Origin: an uncultured Flavobacteriaceae bacterium
GTDB lineage: Bacteria > Bacteroidota > Bacteroidia > Flavobacteriales > Flavobacteriaceae
Length of the DNA stretch: 64,000 nt
Assembly: GCA_947494565.1 (NCBI GenBank)
Contig: CANLVG010000001.1
Location: 682,001 to 746,000, forward strand
Reading direction: 5' to 3'
Part shown: positions 53,152 to 60,980 of the stretch, piece after piece
Position numbering within the stretch: position 1 is the first letter of the stretch
How the letters are laid out: each line of letters opens with the position of its first letter
Program-made: the position numbers and the translations under genes
The notes under the pieces: generated by a model
What the model was told of the DNA's origin: nothing
The model's database searches: none
The model's input: the letters and a program-made list of their open reading frames with translations, nothing else

Positions 53152-55512
53152 TCAGTTTTGCATCGCCCTCCAAACCCGTTGTGGGGTGACCGGCATTTGA
53201 ATATCGGTGACACCGAGATGCGATAGGGCATCGACTACAGCGTTTACGACCGCTGGGGTGGAACCAATGGTGCCGGCCTCCCCTGCTCCTTTGACACCCA
53301 AGGGATTATGGGGACAAGGGGTAGTCGTGCGGTCGGTTTCAATCATCGGCACGTCATCAGCGCGTGGCATCGCATAATCCATATACGAACCGGTGGTCAT
53401 TTGACCTTCGCCGTCATAGACCACTTCCTCAAGCAATGCCTGTCCGACACCTTGTACAACCCCTCCATGGATCTGTCCGTCTACGATCATCGGGTTCATT
53501 ACGTTGCCGACATCATCACAGGCCACAAAACGCTGCAAATTCACTTTTCCCGTATCCGAGTCAACCTCCACCACAGCAATATGCGCCCCAAAGGGATAGG
53601 TGAAATTCGTCGGGTCATAAAAACTGGAGAAATCAAGTCCGGGTTCCAGTCCTTCCGGATAGTCATGTGGCACATAAGCCGTCAGGGAGACATCCCCGAA
53701 CGAAATGGATTTATCGGTTCCTTTTACGGTCCATTTGCCTTCGGCATAGTCCAAATCTTCCTCGGCAGCTTCCAATTTATGTGCTGCTATTTTCGCTCCT
53801 TTTTCCAAAATCTTATCGATACTCTTGATGATCGCACTTCCTCCAACGGAAAGACTTCGTGAGCCATAGGTACCCATTCCAAAGGCGACCTGGTCGGTAT
53901 CTCCATGAACGATGTCCACATCATCCATGGCAATGCCCAATTTATCGGCTACAAACTGGGCGAATACGGTCTCATGTCCTTGTCCGTGGGAATGTGCTCC
54001 GGTAAATACCGAAACCTTTCCGGTCGGCTGTACGCGCACATGGCCTACTTCATAGAGTCCGGCTCGGGCTCCTAAAGCCCCAACTACCGCCGAAGGGGCG
54101 ATACCGCAGCCCTCGATATAGGTAGAAATCCCTACCCCCAAGAGCTTTCCATTCTTTCGGGCTTCGGCCTGTTCTTTTCTAAAGTCTTCATATCCCAACA
54201 TTTCGAGTCCGCGTTTCAGTACCGCTTCATAATTACCGCTATCGTACTGAAGGGCGACCTGCGTTTGGTAACCCGGTTCGTTTACCCCATCGAAAGGAGG
54301 AATGAAATTCTTGAAACGGAGTTCCGCCGGGTCCATGTCCATCTCCTTGGCCGCTTTTGAAATGATACGCTCCAAGAGATACGTCGCTTCTGGTCTTCCG
54401 GCCCCGCGGTAGGCATCTACTGCCACCGTATGGGTAAACGGCGCGACCACATTCAAATGAATCAGCGGTGTGGTATAGACCCCTTGAAATAGGGTTCCAT
54501 GCAAATAAGTCGGTACGGCAGGTGCGAAAGTGGATAGGTAAGCCCCCATCGCACAGTACTCGTCGGTAAGATGCGCCACGATTTTTCCATCTTGATCAAA
54601 GCCCATTTTGGAGTGAACGATATGATCACGTCCGTGGGCATCGGTCAAAAAGGCCTCTGTTCTATCGGAGGTCCATTTGACAGGCCGTCCAATTTCCTTC
54701 GAAACCCAGGTCAGTAAGGCTTCTTCCGTATAATGGTAGATCTTACTTCCAAAACCGCCCCCTACATCATAGGATACTACACGTACTTTATGCTCGGGAA
54801 TACCGAGGGCAAAAGCGCATAGTAACAAGCGGATCAAATGTGGGTTCTGCGTACTGGTATAGAGGGTCCATTTATCCCCGTTCACATCATAGTCCGCAAT
54901 ATAACTTCGTGGTTCGATGGCATTCGGGGCCACACGATGGTTCTTATAGGTCATTTCGGTGACGTGGTGGGCCTGCTCCAGGGCGGCCTCCACTTCCGCC
55001 CTATCGTTTCCGATACACCAATCGAAAGAGGCGTTGTCTCCCCAATCGTCATGTACTTTGGGCGCACCAGGCTCCATAGCCTTTTTAGGGCAGGTTACCG
55101 CGGGCAAGCCTTCGTATTTGACTTCGACCAATTCCGCAGCATCGCGCGCCAGTTCTTGCGTCTCGGCGATGACAATGGCGACCGCCTCACCCACATGTTT
55201 GATTTTATCTTTGGCCAATAATGGGTGTTGGGGTTCGCGCATGGTCTCCCCGTTTTTGAAATCCACCTGCCATCCACAGGGCACCCCGTACGCGCCGCAG
55301 CCATCTTCGGCCGTGTAGATCGCGACCACCCCTTCGGCGGCCTTGGCCTGTGTCGTATCAATACTCAAAATCTTCGCATGGGCATATGGGCTACGAACAA
55401 AGGCAGAGTGCGTCATGCCCGGTAGTTTGATATCATCGGTATACTTTCCAGCTCCTTTCAAAAACCGATCGTCTTCTCTTCTTTTTACGGATTGTCCTAT
55501 ATATGTTTCCAT
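53152..55512 (-). CDS. molybdopterin-binding (large) subunit of a molybdenum hydroxylase, form II-like
   Basis: A 786-residue catalytic subunit. The active-site loop is AYRGAGR, the pattern of form II CoxL-like and other hydroxylases, not the AYRCSFR of true aerobic CO dehydrogenase. The C-terminal part carries the catalytic Glu in GVKGAGEAGTIGS. The fold starts with IGQSVKRREDDRFLKGAGKYTDDI. The substrate is probably not carbon monoxide but an aldehyde or N-heterocycle. It begins 2 bp after the small subunit stop. Confidence 0.93.
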   Translation of the reverse strand: METYIGQSVKRREDDRFLKGAGKYTDDIKLPGMTHSAFVRSPYAHAKILSIDTTQAKAAEGVVAIYTAEDGCGAYGVPCGWQVDFKNGETMREPQHPLLAKDKIKHVGEAVAIVIAETQELARDAAELVEVKYEGLPAVTCPKKAMEPGAPKVHDDWGDNASFDWCIGNDRAEVEAALEQAHHVTEMTYKNHRVAPNAIEPRSYIADYDVNGDKWTLYTSTQNPHLIRLLLCAFALGIPEHKVRVVSYDVGGGFGSKIYHYTEEALLTWVSKEIGRPVKWTSDRTEAFLTDAHGRDHIVHSKMGFDQDGKIVAHLTDEYCAMGAYLSTFAPAVPTYLHGTLFQGVYTTPLIHLNVVAPFTHTVAVDAYRGAGRPEATYLLERIISKAAKEMDMDPAELRFKNFIPPFDGVNEPGYQTQVALQYDSGNYEAVLKRGLEMLGYEDFRKEQAEARKNGKLLGVGISTYIEGCGIAPSAVVGALGARAGLYEVGHVRVQPTGKVSVFTGAHSHGQGHETVFAQFVADKLGIAMDDVDIVHGDTDQVAFGMGTYGSRSLSVGGSAIIKSIDKILEKGAKIAAHKLEAAEEDLDYAEGKWTVKGTDKSISFGDVSLTAYVPHDYPEGLEPGLDFSSFYDPTNFTYPFGAHIAVVEVDSDTGKVNLQRFVACDDVGNVMNPMIVDGQIHGGVVQGVGQALLEEVVYDGEGQMTTGSYMDYAMPRADDVPMIETDRTTTPCPHNPLGVKGAGEAGTIGSTPAVVNAVVDALSHLGVTDIQMPVTPQRVWRAMQN

Positions 55513-55514
55513 AA

Positions 55515-55979
55515 TTATGCGTTCATTTTTTCAGCAGCATGCTGTATCGATTTGACAATATTGTGATAGCCGGTACAACGGCAGAAGTTGCCTTCAAGTC
55601 CGTGGCGAATCTCTTCTTCGGAGGCATTGGGATTATTCTTCAGGATGTCGGCCGCCGTCATGACCATACCGGGCGTGCAGAAACCGCATTGCAATCCGTG
55701 GTTTTCCTTAAATGCGGCCTGAATCGGGTGCATTTCGTTTCCATTGGCCATGCCCTCAATAGTGGTTACCTCAGATCCATCGACCTGCACGGCCAACAAG
55801 GTGCAGGCCTTTGCCGCAGCACCATCAACGTGAACGGTACAGGATCCACAGCCACTGGTATCACAGCCAATATGCGTGCCGGTCAAGTTCAAGGTTTCTC
55901 GAAGATATTGGGCCAAGCTGATACGTGGCTCAACATCATGGGCATACGTCTTCCCATTAATTGTCATTGAAATTTGCAT
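55515..55979 (-). CDS. 2Fe-2S (small) subunit of a molybdenum hydroxylase
   Basis: A 154-residue iron-sulfur subunit. The plant-type [2Fe-2S] cluster has Cys39, Cys44, Cys47 and Cys59; the second cluster, near the molybdenum site, has Cys98 and Cys101 (CGFC) and Cys133 and Cys135 (CRC). All eight ligands are present. First gene of the structural operon, followed by the large subunit. The 298 bases before it contain no gene. Confidence 0.95.
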   Translation of the reverse strand: MQISMTINGKTYAHDVEPRISLAQYLRETLNLTGTHIGCDTSGCGSCTVHVDGAAAKACTLLAVQVDGSEVTTIEGMANGNEMHPIQAAFKENHGLQCGFCTPGMVMTAADILKNNPNASEEEIRHGLEGNFCRCTGYHNIVKSIQHAAEKMNA

Positions 55980-56277
55980 ATATCTTACGATTTTAAAGTG
56001 TTATTAGGATTTGATCTCGGAAAAAGCAATCTGTTTCTTGTACAACACTAGCCCATCGGACGGACTTCCTTCGGCAGTCGTGTTCCCCTATCGTTTCCCT
56101 GAGACTTCGTGATCGTTTTCGACTCCACTCAAACCGACCGTGTTCTTACAATCACCAATTTGACAATTAAGATAAAAAGAAGCGTTGGTTTTTCATAACT
56201 ATTTTGGGAAGTATTTTATGTATTCCATACTTATTAGCACAATTGTTCAAGAGTCTATCAAAATACGGTCGACAAAA
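55980..56277. other. upstream region of the hydroxylase structural genes
   Basis: About 298 bases without a gene. It contains a short TTTTCGACTCCACTCAAACC-like sequence near 56114-56135, a word class that recurs in intergenic DNA of this phylum, and AT-rich sequence near 56195-56277. The promoter could not be pinned down. Confidence 0.35.
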
Positions 56278-57441
56278 TTAGCGATTTGGTAATTTTCGTT
56301 TGCTGCGAAGTTGCTGCAAAACCGATTTTAGACTTTCCAGATTATGGGCGGACGCCAAGACATCGATATATGGAAGCGCCGTTTGCATCCCAATGGATTC
56401 TGGAGTAAAATCAGGATTCCCCGCGAGCGGATTTAACCAAATCACCCTTCTCGATTTTTTGTGAATGGTTTTCATAGCGTCTTTCATGATTTCAGGTTCA
56501 CCCGTATCCCATCCGTCGGATAAAATCAAGACAACCGTTTTCTTATCCAACATGCCATGGCCATGGTTTTGGGTGAAATCCTGAAGACAAGAACCAATGG
56601 TCGTTCCTCCGGACCAATGGGGTACGCGATCCGAAATCATGCGGAAGGCCGTATCGAATTCGTTGTTGTCCAATAGCGTACTGACCCGATGTAGGGCCGT
56701 GCTGAATACCAAGGTCTCTATTTTATCATAGGCGTTCTGAAACGCATACATCAGATGAATGAAAAAGCGACTGTACAGATCCATCGAACGGCTTACATCG
56801 CAGAGCAGTACCAGTTTTAGTTTACGGTTCTTTTTTTCGGAAAAGACCAGTTGTTGTATTTCCCCTCCCTTGCGCATATTCGTCCGTATGGTGCGTTTGA
56901 GATCCACATGTTGCTGTCGTTTGGACTTCTTCCGCAAACGACTTTTTTGATGTGCCATTTTTCGCGCTAGCTTTTGCAGTACCCGCATCATCAAGCGCAT
57001 CTCGTCTTCGCTTAAATCGAGGAAATCCTTTTTGGTCAGCACGTCTATCGGACTAGAAGCGGCGATTTCCTTCTCCTCCTCCGACGGACTCAGGTTCAAC
57101 CAGTCCTTCAAGGCTTCAAACTGGGCCGCTTTGGACTTTTTTTCCGGCTGCCTCTTTTCTTCAGGGACTTCTTTGACCTTGGAATCGGAAGCGTTCTCCA
57201 ACTGTTTTTTAAAATCGAGATAGTAGGCATCAAAATGCGACCGTTGGAATTCACTCTTGGAAAGAACGGCCTTCAATGCCTCTTGGAAGTAGTATTCAGA
57301 ATGTATGGGAAGCACTGCAATCGACCTAAGGGCATCGGCCTCCTCGGTAGCAGTGATGTTAAATCCCTTTCTTCTCAGAAAACGACATAGCAGCACAATA
57401 TTGGCCGAAAGTTCTGTTTGGTGTGTTGGGGTTGACTGCAT
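56278..57441 (-). CDS. CoxE-like VWA domain protein
   Basis: A 387-residue protein with a VWA domain in the C-terminal half; the MIDAS motif DVSRS is at 215-219, following KLVLLC. A basic segment (KKSKRQQHVDLKRTIRTNMRKGG) and an N-terminal helical region precede it. CoxE-type proteins work with the CoxD AAA ATPase in maturation of the molybdenum active site. ATG 57441 is preferred over a TTG 33 nt upstream. Confidence 0.9.
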   Translation of the reverse strand: MQSTPTHQTELSANIVLLCRFLRRKGFNITATEEADALRSIAVLPIHSEYYFQEALKAVLSKSEFQRSHFDAYYLDFKKQLENASDSKVKEVPEEKRQPEKKSKAAQFEALKDWLNLSPSEEEKEIAASSPIDVLTKKDFLDLSEDEMRLMMRVLQKLARKMAHQKSRLRKKSKRQQHVDLKRTIRTNMRKGGEIQQLVFSEKKNRKLKLVLLCDVSRSMDLYSRFFIHLMYAFQNAYDKIETLVFSTALHRVSTLLDNNEFDTAFRMISDRVPHWSGGTTIGSCLQDFTQNHGHGMLDKKTVVLILSDGWDTGEPEIMKDAMKTIHKKSRRVIWLNPLAGNPDFTPESIGMQTALPYIDVLASAHNLESLKSVLQQLRSKRKLPNR

Positions 57442-57539
57442 ATCACTACTTTGACTTAAACGCAAGGGACGCAAAGTTTACGCAACGAACGCTAAGTATC
57501 GGTTTCTAATGTCTATTTGATCCTTTTAAACTCTGCGAT

Positions 57540-57557
57540 ACTCACTGTACAGTGAGT
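57540..57557. repeat. 18-bp perfect palindrome
   Basis: ACTCACTGTACAGTGAGT is self-complementary. It lies just behind the GxxExxY pseudogene end and before the CoxE-like gene; it could be an operator, a terminator hairpin without a T-run, or a scar of insertion. Confidence 0.4.
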
Positions 57558-57561
57558 CTAC

Positions 57562-57938
57562 TTACATATTATTGGCTACTCTTCGAATTCCGTTCTTAAT
57601 TAAAGTCACATTGAAATTGATCAACATGCCCAATTTACAATTTGATAATTTTAAATAGGTTAATAGCTGAACTAGATGAACATCGTTTAAGGCCTCTACT
57701 GCTTTTACCGCAATGATAACTTTATTTTCTAAATAAGGTCTATCCGATAACCGACTTCTAATTTTACCTCTTCATATACTAAGGGTAGAGACTTTTGTTT
57801 TATCACGACCAACCCGGATTTCCTCAATTCGCAGTAAAGACATTCCTCATAGGCGCTTTCCAAAAGTCGGGGTCCCAAAGCTCTATGTACTTTCAGAGCA
57901 CAGTCGAATATCACCTTTGAAATTTCATTTTCAGTCAT
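57562..57938 (-). pseudogene. frameshifted GxxExxY protein (PD-(D/E)XK-like)
   Basis: Two frames encode one GxxExxY-family protein of about 125 residues. The first part (57938 down to about 57729) begins MTENEISKVIFDCALKVHR and contains GPRLLESAYEECL, the GxxExxY motif, ending GYRIDLI then a stop. The second part, in another frame, continues ENKVIIAVKAVEALNDVHL and ends NGIRRVANNM at TAA 57562. One base appears to be missing at the junction (5 bases where 6 are expected). The family is related to PD-(D/E)XK nucleases. Confidence 0.8.
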
Positions 57939-58044
57939 ATGCTGGGTTTAATCGCTAGGAGCACCAAGGTTTCTAAAGGTCACGAAGCATACATAGATGA
58001 AGTAATCGCTAGCCTTCCTTGCGCCTTCTTCGCGCGCCTTGCGT

Positions 58045-58944
58045 TTACGTCAACCGTGAGCTAACCCCAGTTCTTTCAAAGAGCTCCGAAAGGGAATCTC
58101 GGGTATGGCGCATATCTTGCCAATCTTTAAGAACCACACCAAGCGTATCTTCAACAATCTGTTTATCTAGGTGCGTTAAATGCATACTAGCCAATGCTTT
58201 GGCCCAATCGATAGTTTCCGAGATCCCGGGGGTCTTTTCGAGCTTCATCTCCCGCAATTCTTTCATAAAAGCACAGATCTGTATGCCGAGCTGTTGATCG
58301 ATTTCCGGGACTTTGGATTGCACAATAGCCAGTTCTTTTTCGAAGGTCGGATAGTCGATCCAGAGGTATAAACATCTTCTTCGCAAGGCTTCCGATAGCT
58401 CCCTAGTACGATTGCCCGTTAAAATAATTTGGGGTTTATGAGTGGCTTTGATCGTGCCTATCTCAGGAATGGTCACCTGCCAATCGGAAAGTACTTCCAA
58501 CAGAAAGCTTTCGAATTCCTCATCCGCACGATCTACCTCATCGATCAATAAAACGGCCTTTTCTTTATGTGTAATCGCATTTAACACCGGTCGTTTTAAA
58601 AGGAACTTATCCGAAAAAATGGTCTCTTCCAAATCTTGAATCCCTTTGCCTTGGTGTTCTTGCATTTTCAAATACAATAACTGGTATTGGTAGTTCCACT
58701 CATAGAGCGCATGCGTGCTATCCAAACCTTCATAGCATTGCAGCCGAATGAGTTCTGTTCCCATGGCTTGTGCCATTACCTTGGCGATCTCGGTTTTGCC
58801 CACCCCTGCAGGACCTTCTACCAATAATGGTTTTTCAAGTTTCATGGCCAAAAAGACGGACATGGCAATGGCGCCATCATCAATATAACCTTGCTCGTGG
58901 AGCATTTTCTTGATTTGGGGAAGTTCTTGCGATGTTGGATTCAT
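58045..58944 (-). CDS. CoxD-like MoxR-family AAA ATPase
   Basis: A 299-residue AAA+ protein. Walker A EGPAGVGKT at 43-51, Walker B VLLIDEVDRA at 131-140, then ILTGNRTRELSEALRRRC with the sensor and arginine residues. It matches CoxD of molybdenum hydroxylase clusters, a chaperone-like ATPase needed for the mature cofactor. First gene of the cluster (order D, E, S, L, M). ATG 58944 is preferred over a TTG upstream. Confidence 0.92.
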   Translation of the reverse strand: MNPTSQELPQIKKMLHEQGYIDDGAIAMSVFLAMKLEKPLLVEGPAGVGKTEIAKVMAQAMGTELIRLQCYEGLDSTHALYEWNYQYQLLYLKMQEHQGKGIQDLEETIFSDKFLLKRPVLNAITHKEKAVLLIDEVDRADEEFESFLLEVLSDWQVTIPEIGTIKATHKPQIILTGNRTRELSEALRRRCLYLWIDYPTFEKELAIVQSKVPEIDQQLGIQICAFMKELREMKLEKTPGISETIDWAKALASMHLTHLDKQIVEDTLGVVLKDWQDMRHTRDSLSELFERTGVSSRLT

Positions 58945-59097
58945 CAATAGGTGATTTTGAGAATAAGATACCAAATCTAAACTGAAGTTCAAATATGAAA
59001 AGGTGCGGCATCTATAGCCCTACGAAATGAGGAAGCAGAACGATCGGATCAAAAAAATCAGAACACTACGTTTTAGCGGAGGGATGGGAGACCGGTA

Positions 59098-59841
59098 CTA
59101 TTTCAAATACCAGTCCATCGCATTTTTATAAAATATATTTTCTTGTTCCGCCGCGGTGAAGTTTTCTTTGATCAGTTGAATGTCCCTTACAGAAAAAGGT
59201 ATTTTCGCCCTGGTAGATGGTAAATCCGTTCCGAACATTAAGGCAGTAGGGTCGATGCTATGGATTTTCCGCATAACGGGAATCGGGTCAAAATCAATTC
59301 TTCCAAAACCAGTGACTTTTATTTTCACTCCCTTTTCCGCCCAGTGATACAAACTAGGAATGCCATTTTTTGAGAGGCCTAGGTGGTCAATGGAAAACTT
59401 AGGGATTTGACCGAGTACAGGAGCTAGTTCGGGTAAGTCCTTACTGTCTACATACAACTCCGTATGCCAATTGTATTCCTCGTACAATCGATTGGAGAGA
59501 TTGACCATATGCTCAATACGCTCCGAGCCGCCCCGTTTCAGATTGAATCGCACGGCGACGATATTGGATTTATTAAGGTAATCGAGTTCTTCTTTGGTCA
59601 TTTCAACAGGAATATTGGCTACTCCAAAATAATTTTGCCCCAGCTCCTGTAACGAATCGATTAAGTACTCTTGATCGAATTTCTGAAAGGAACCGGAAAC
59701 GATCGCCCCTCCAACAATATCCAAGTTTTGAGTCGTTTCCCTATAATTTTCTAGTGTAAAATGTGAAGGCAAATACCCATTGTTTTCAAACAAAGGATAC
59801 TTCGGGTCAATGATATGAAAATGAGCATCGAATAGTGGCAT
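59098..59841 (-). CDS. amidohydrolase family metal-dependent hydrolase
   Basis: A 247-residue TIM-barrel protein of the amidohydrolase-2 type. The N-terminal metal motif is DAHFHI (His7 and His9), with a late Asp in MFGTDLPS. Substrate unknown; relatives include lactonases and decarboxylases. It is divergent from the AhpD-like gene. Confidence 0.87.
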   Translation of the reverse strand: MPLFDAHFHIIDPKYPLFENNGYLPSHFTLENYRETTQNLDIVGGAIVSGSFQKFDQEYLIDSLQELGQNYFGVANIPVEMTKEELDYLNKSNIVAVRFNLKRGGSERIEHMVNLSNRLYEEYNWHTELYVDSKDLPELAPVLGQIPKFSIDHLGLSKNGIPSLYHWAEKGVKIKVTGFGRIDFDPIPVMRKIHSIDPTALMFGTDLPSTRAKIPFSVRDIQLIKENFTAAEQENIFYKNAMDWYLK

Positions 59842-59939
59842 ACCTCATCAATTAAGAAATGATTTTTTCCAATGAATATAAGTCTTTCCAAATCATATTA
59901 AGTATATTCCAAGCAGGAATCTACTATTTAAAATTTGAT

Positions 59940-60545
59940 ATGAGCTGGATTACAACTATAGATTTCGAAAAGGCCCAAGGAAAATTAAAGCGCCTCTACA
60001 AAAGAGTCAAAGGCCCCAATAACAATGTGGACAATGTGTTGAAAATACACAGTCTACGGCCGCATACCCTGGAAGGACATATGGCGCTCTATAAGGCTGT
60101 GCTACATCATTCCGGAAATTCATTGCCCAAATGGTACTTGGAAGCTTTAGGCGTTTATGTCAGTCATCTGAACCACTGTGATTATTGTTTCGACCATCAT
60201 CTTGCAGGACTCCAGCGGTTATGGAACGATGATGAGAAATCAAAGCGCTATGCAAATGCCGTTACAAATGATGTGCTCGATACGTTCTTCGATGCGAAAC
60301 TTTCACTTGGAGCTAGCTATGCCAAAAAATTGACCTTAAGAGTTCAAGAAGTGGTCAAATCGGATTTCACAACACTCAAAGATGTGGGATTCTCCGAGGG
60401 TGAAGTATTGGAAATCAATCAAGTAGTGAGCTACTTCAATTATGTCAACCGAAGCGTCATCGGTTTGGGTGCGACCACGGCGGGGGATGTTCTAGGCCTC
60501 TCCCCCAACCAAAACGACGAGCCAGACAACTGGGGGCATTCCTGA
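59940..60545 (+). CDS. AhpD-like carboxymuconolactone decarboxylase family protein
   Basis: A 201-residue helical protein of the peroxidase-related CMD family. The redox motif CDYC (Cys80 and Cys83) and the following His86/His87 are as in AhpD-type alkylhydroperoxidases, preceded by the expected helix (YVSHLNH). ATG 59940 is chosen because the longer frame has no conserved N-terminus. Probably defends against peroxides. The long heptad array follows directly. Confidence 0.86.
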   Translation: MSWITTIDFEKAQGKLKRLYKRVKGPNNNVDNVLKIHSLRPHTLEGHMALYKAVLHHSGNSLPKWYLEALGVYVSHLNHCDYCFDHHLAGLQRLWNDDEKSKRYANAVTNDVLDTFFDAKLSLGASYAKKLTLRVQEVVKSDFTTLKDVGFSEGEVLEINQVVSYFNYVNRSVIGLGATTAGDVLGLSPNQNDEPDNWGHS

Positions 60546-60977
60546 ACGTTATGCGCTTTCGCTATGCGCGATACGCTGTTCGCTGTTCGCGATACGCCGT
60601 ACGCCATACGCTTTACGCACGACATCGCGCTTCAAGCTACTGAGAACATACTTCTGAATTCTCAATTCTGAATTCCTAACTGCTGGCTTTTGGCCCTTGG
60701 TTGCAGGCTTTTCGCTATTCGCCTTACGCTATACGCTTTACGCACGTCATCGAGCTTTGTGCTTCAAGCTACTGACAATATACTTCTGAACACTCAATTC
60801 TGAATTCCGAACTGCTGGCTTTTGGCCCTTGGTTGCTGGCTTTTCGCTATTCGCCTTACGCTATACGCTTTACGCACGTCATCGAGCTTCGAGCTACTGA
60901 CAACATACTTCTGAATTCTGAACTCATAACTCCAACTCCTAATTCCTAACTCCTAACTCCTAACTCCTAACTCCTAT
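60546..60977. repeat. long heptanucleotide lattice with drifting words and larger tandem copies
   Basis: About 430 bases read as 7-mers. CGC begins every 7 bases nine times in a row from 60560 to 60616 (CGCTATG, CGCGATA, CGCTGTT and so on). Later units drift through words such as CTTCTGA, ATTCTGA, GCTTTTG, GCTATTC and GCTTTAC, and end in TCCTAAC repeated at 60937-60970. A block containing TTTACGCACG, GCTACTGA and ACTTCTGA occurs three times with spacing of about 125 and 132 bases. No coding potential. Confidence 0.85.
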
Positions 60978-60980
60978 AAA

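Larger units (their letters stand above)
57457..58047. repeat. inverted repeat bracketing the GxxExxY gene
   Basis: TAAACGCAAGGGACGCAAAG (57457-57476) and the reverse complement of 58028-58047 (TAAACGCAAGGCGCGCGAAG) match at 16 of 20 positions. The right arm overlaps the end of the CoxD-like gene. Between them lies the GxxExxY gene. This resembles a small inserted unit within the operon. Confidence 0.45.

Noticed and set aside
52211-55979. true aerobic carbon monoxide dehydrogenase
   Set aside because: The active-site loop is AYRGAGR, not AYRCSFR.
60546-60977. CRISPR array
   Set aside because: Units are only 7 nt long, degenerate and without unique spacers; no cas genes are near.
60546-60977. 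coding sequence
   Set aside because: No frame is open for long and the heptad period is not a multiple of three.
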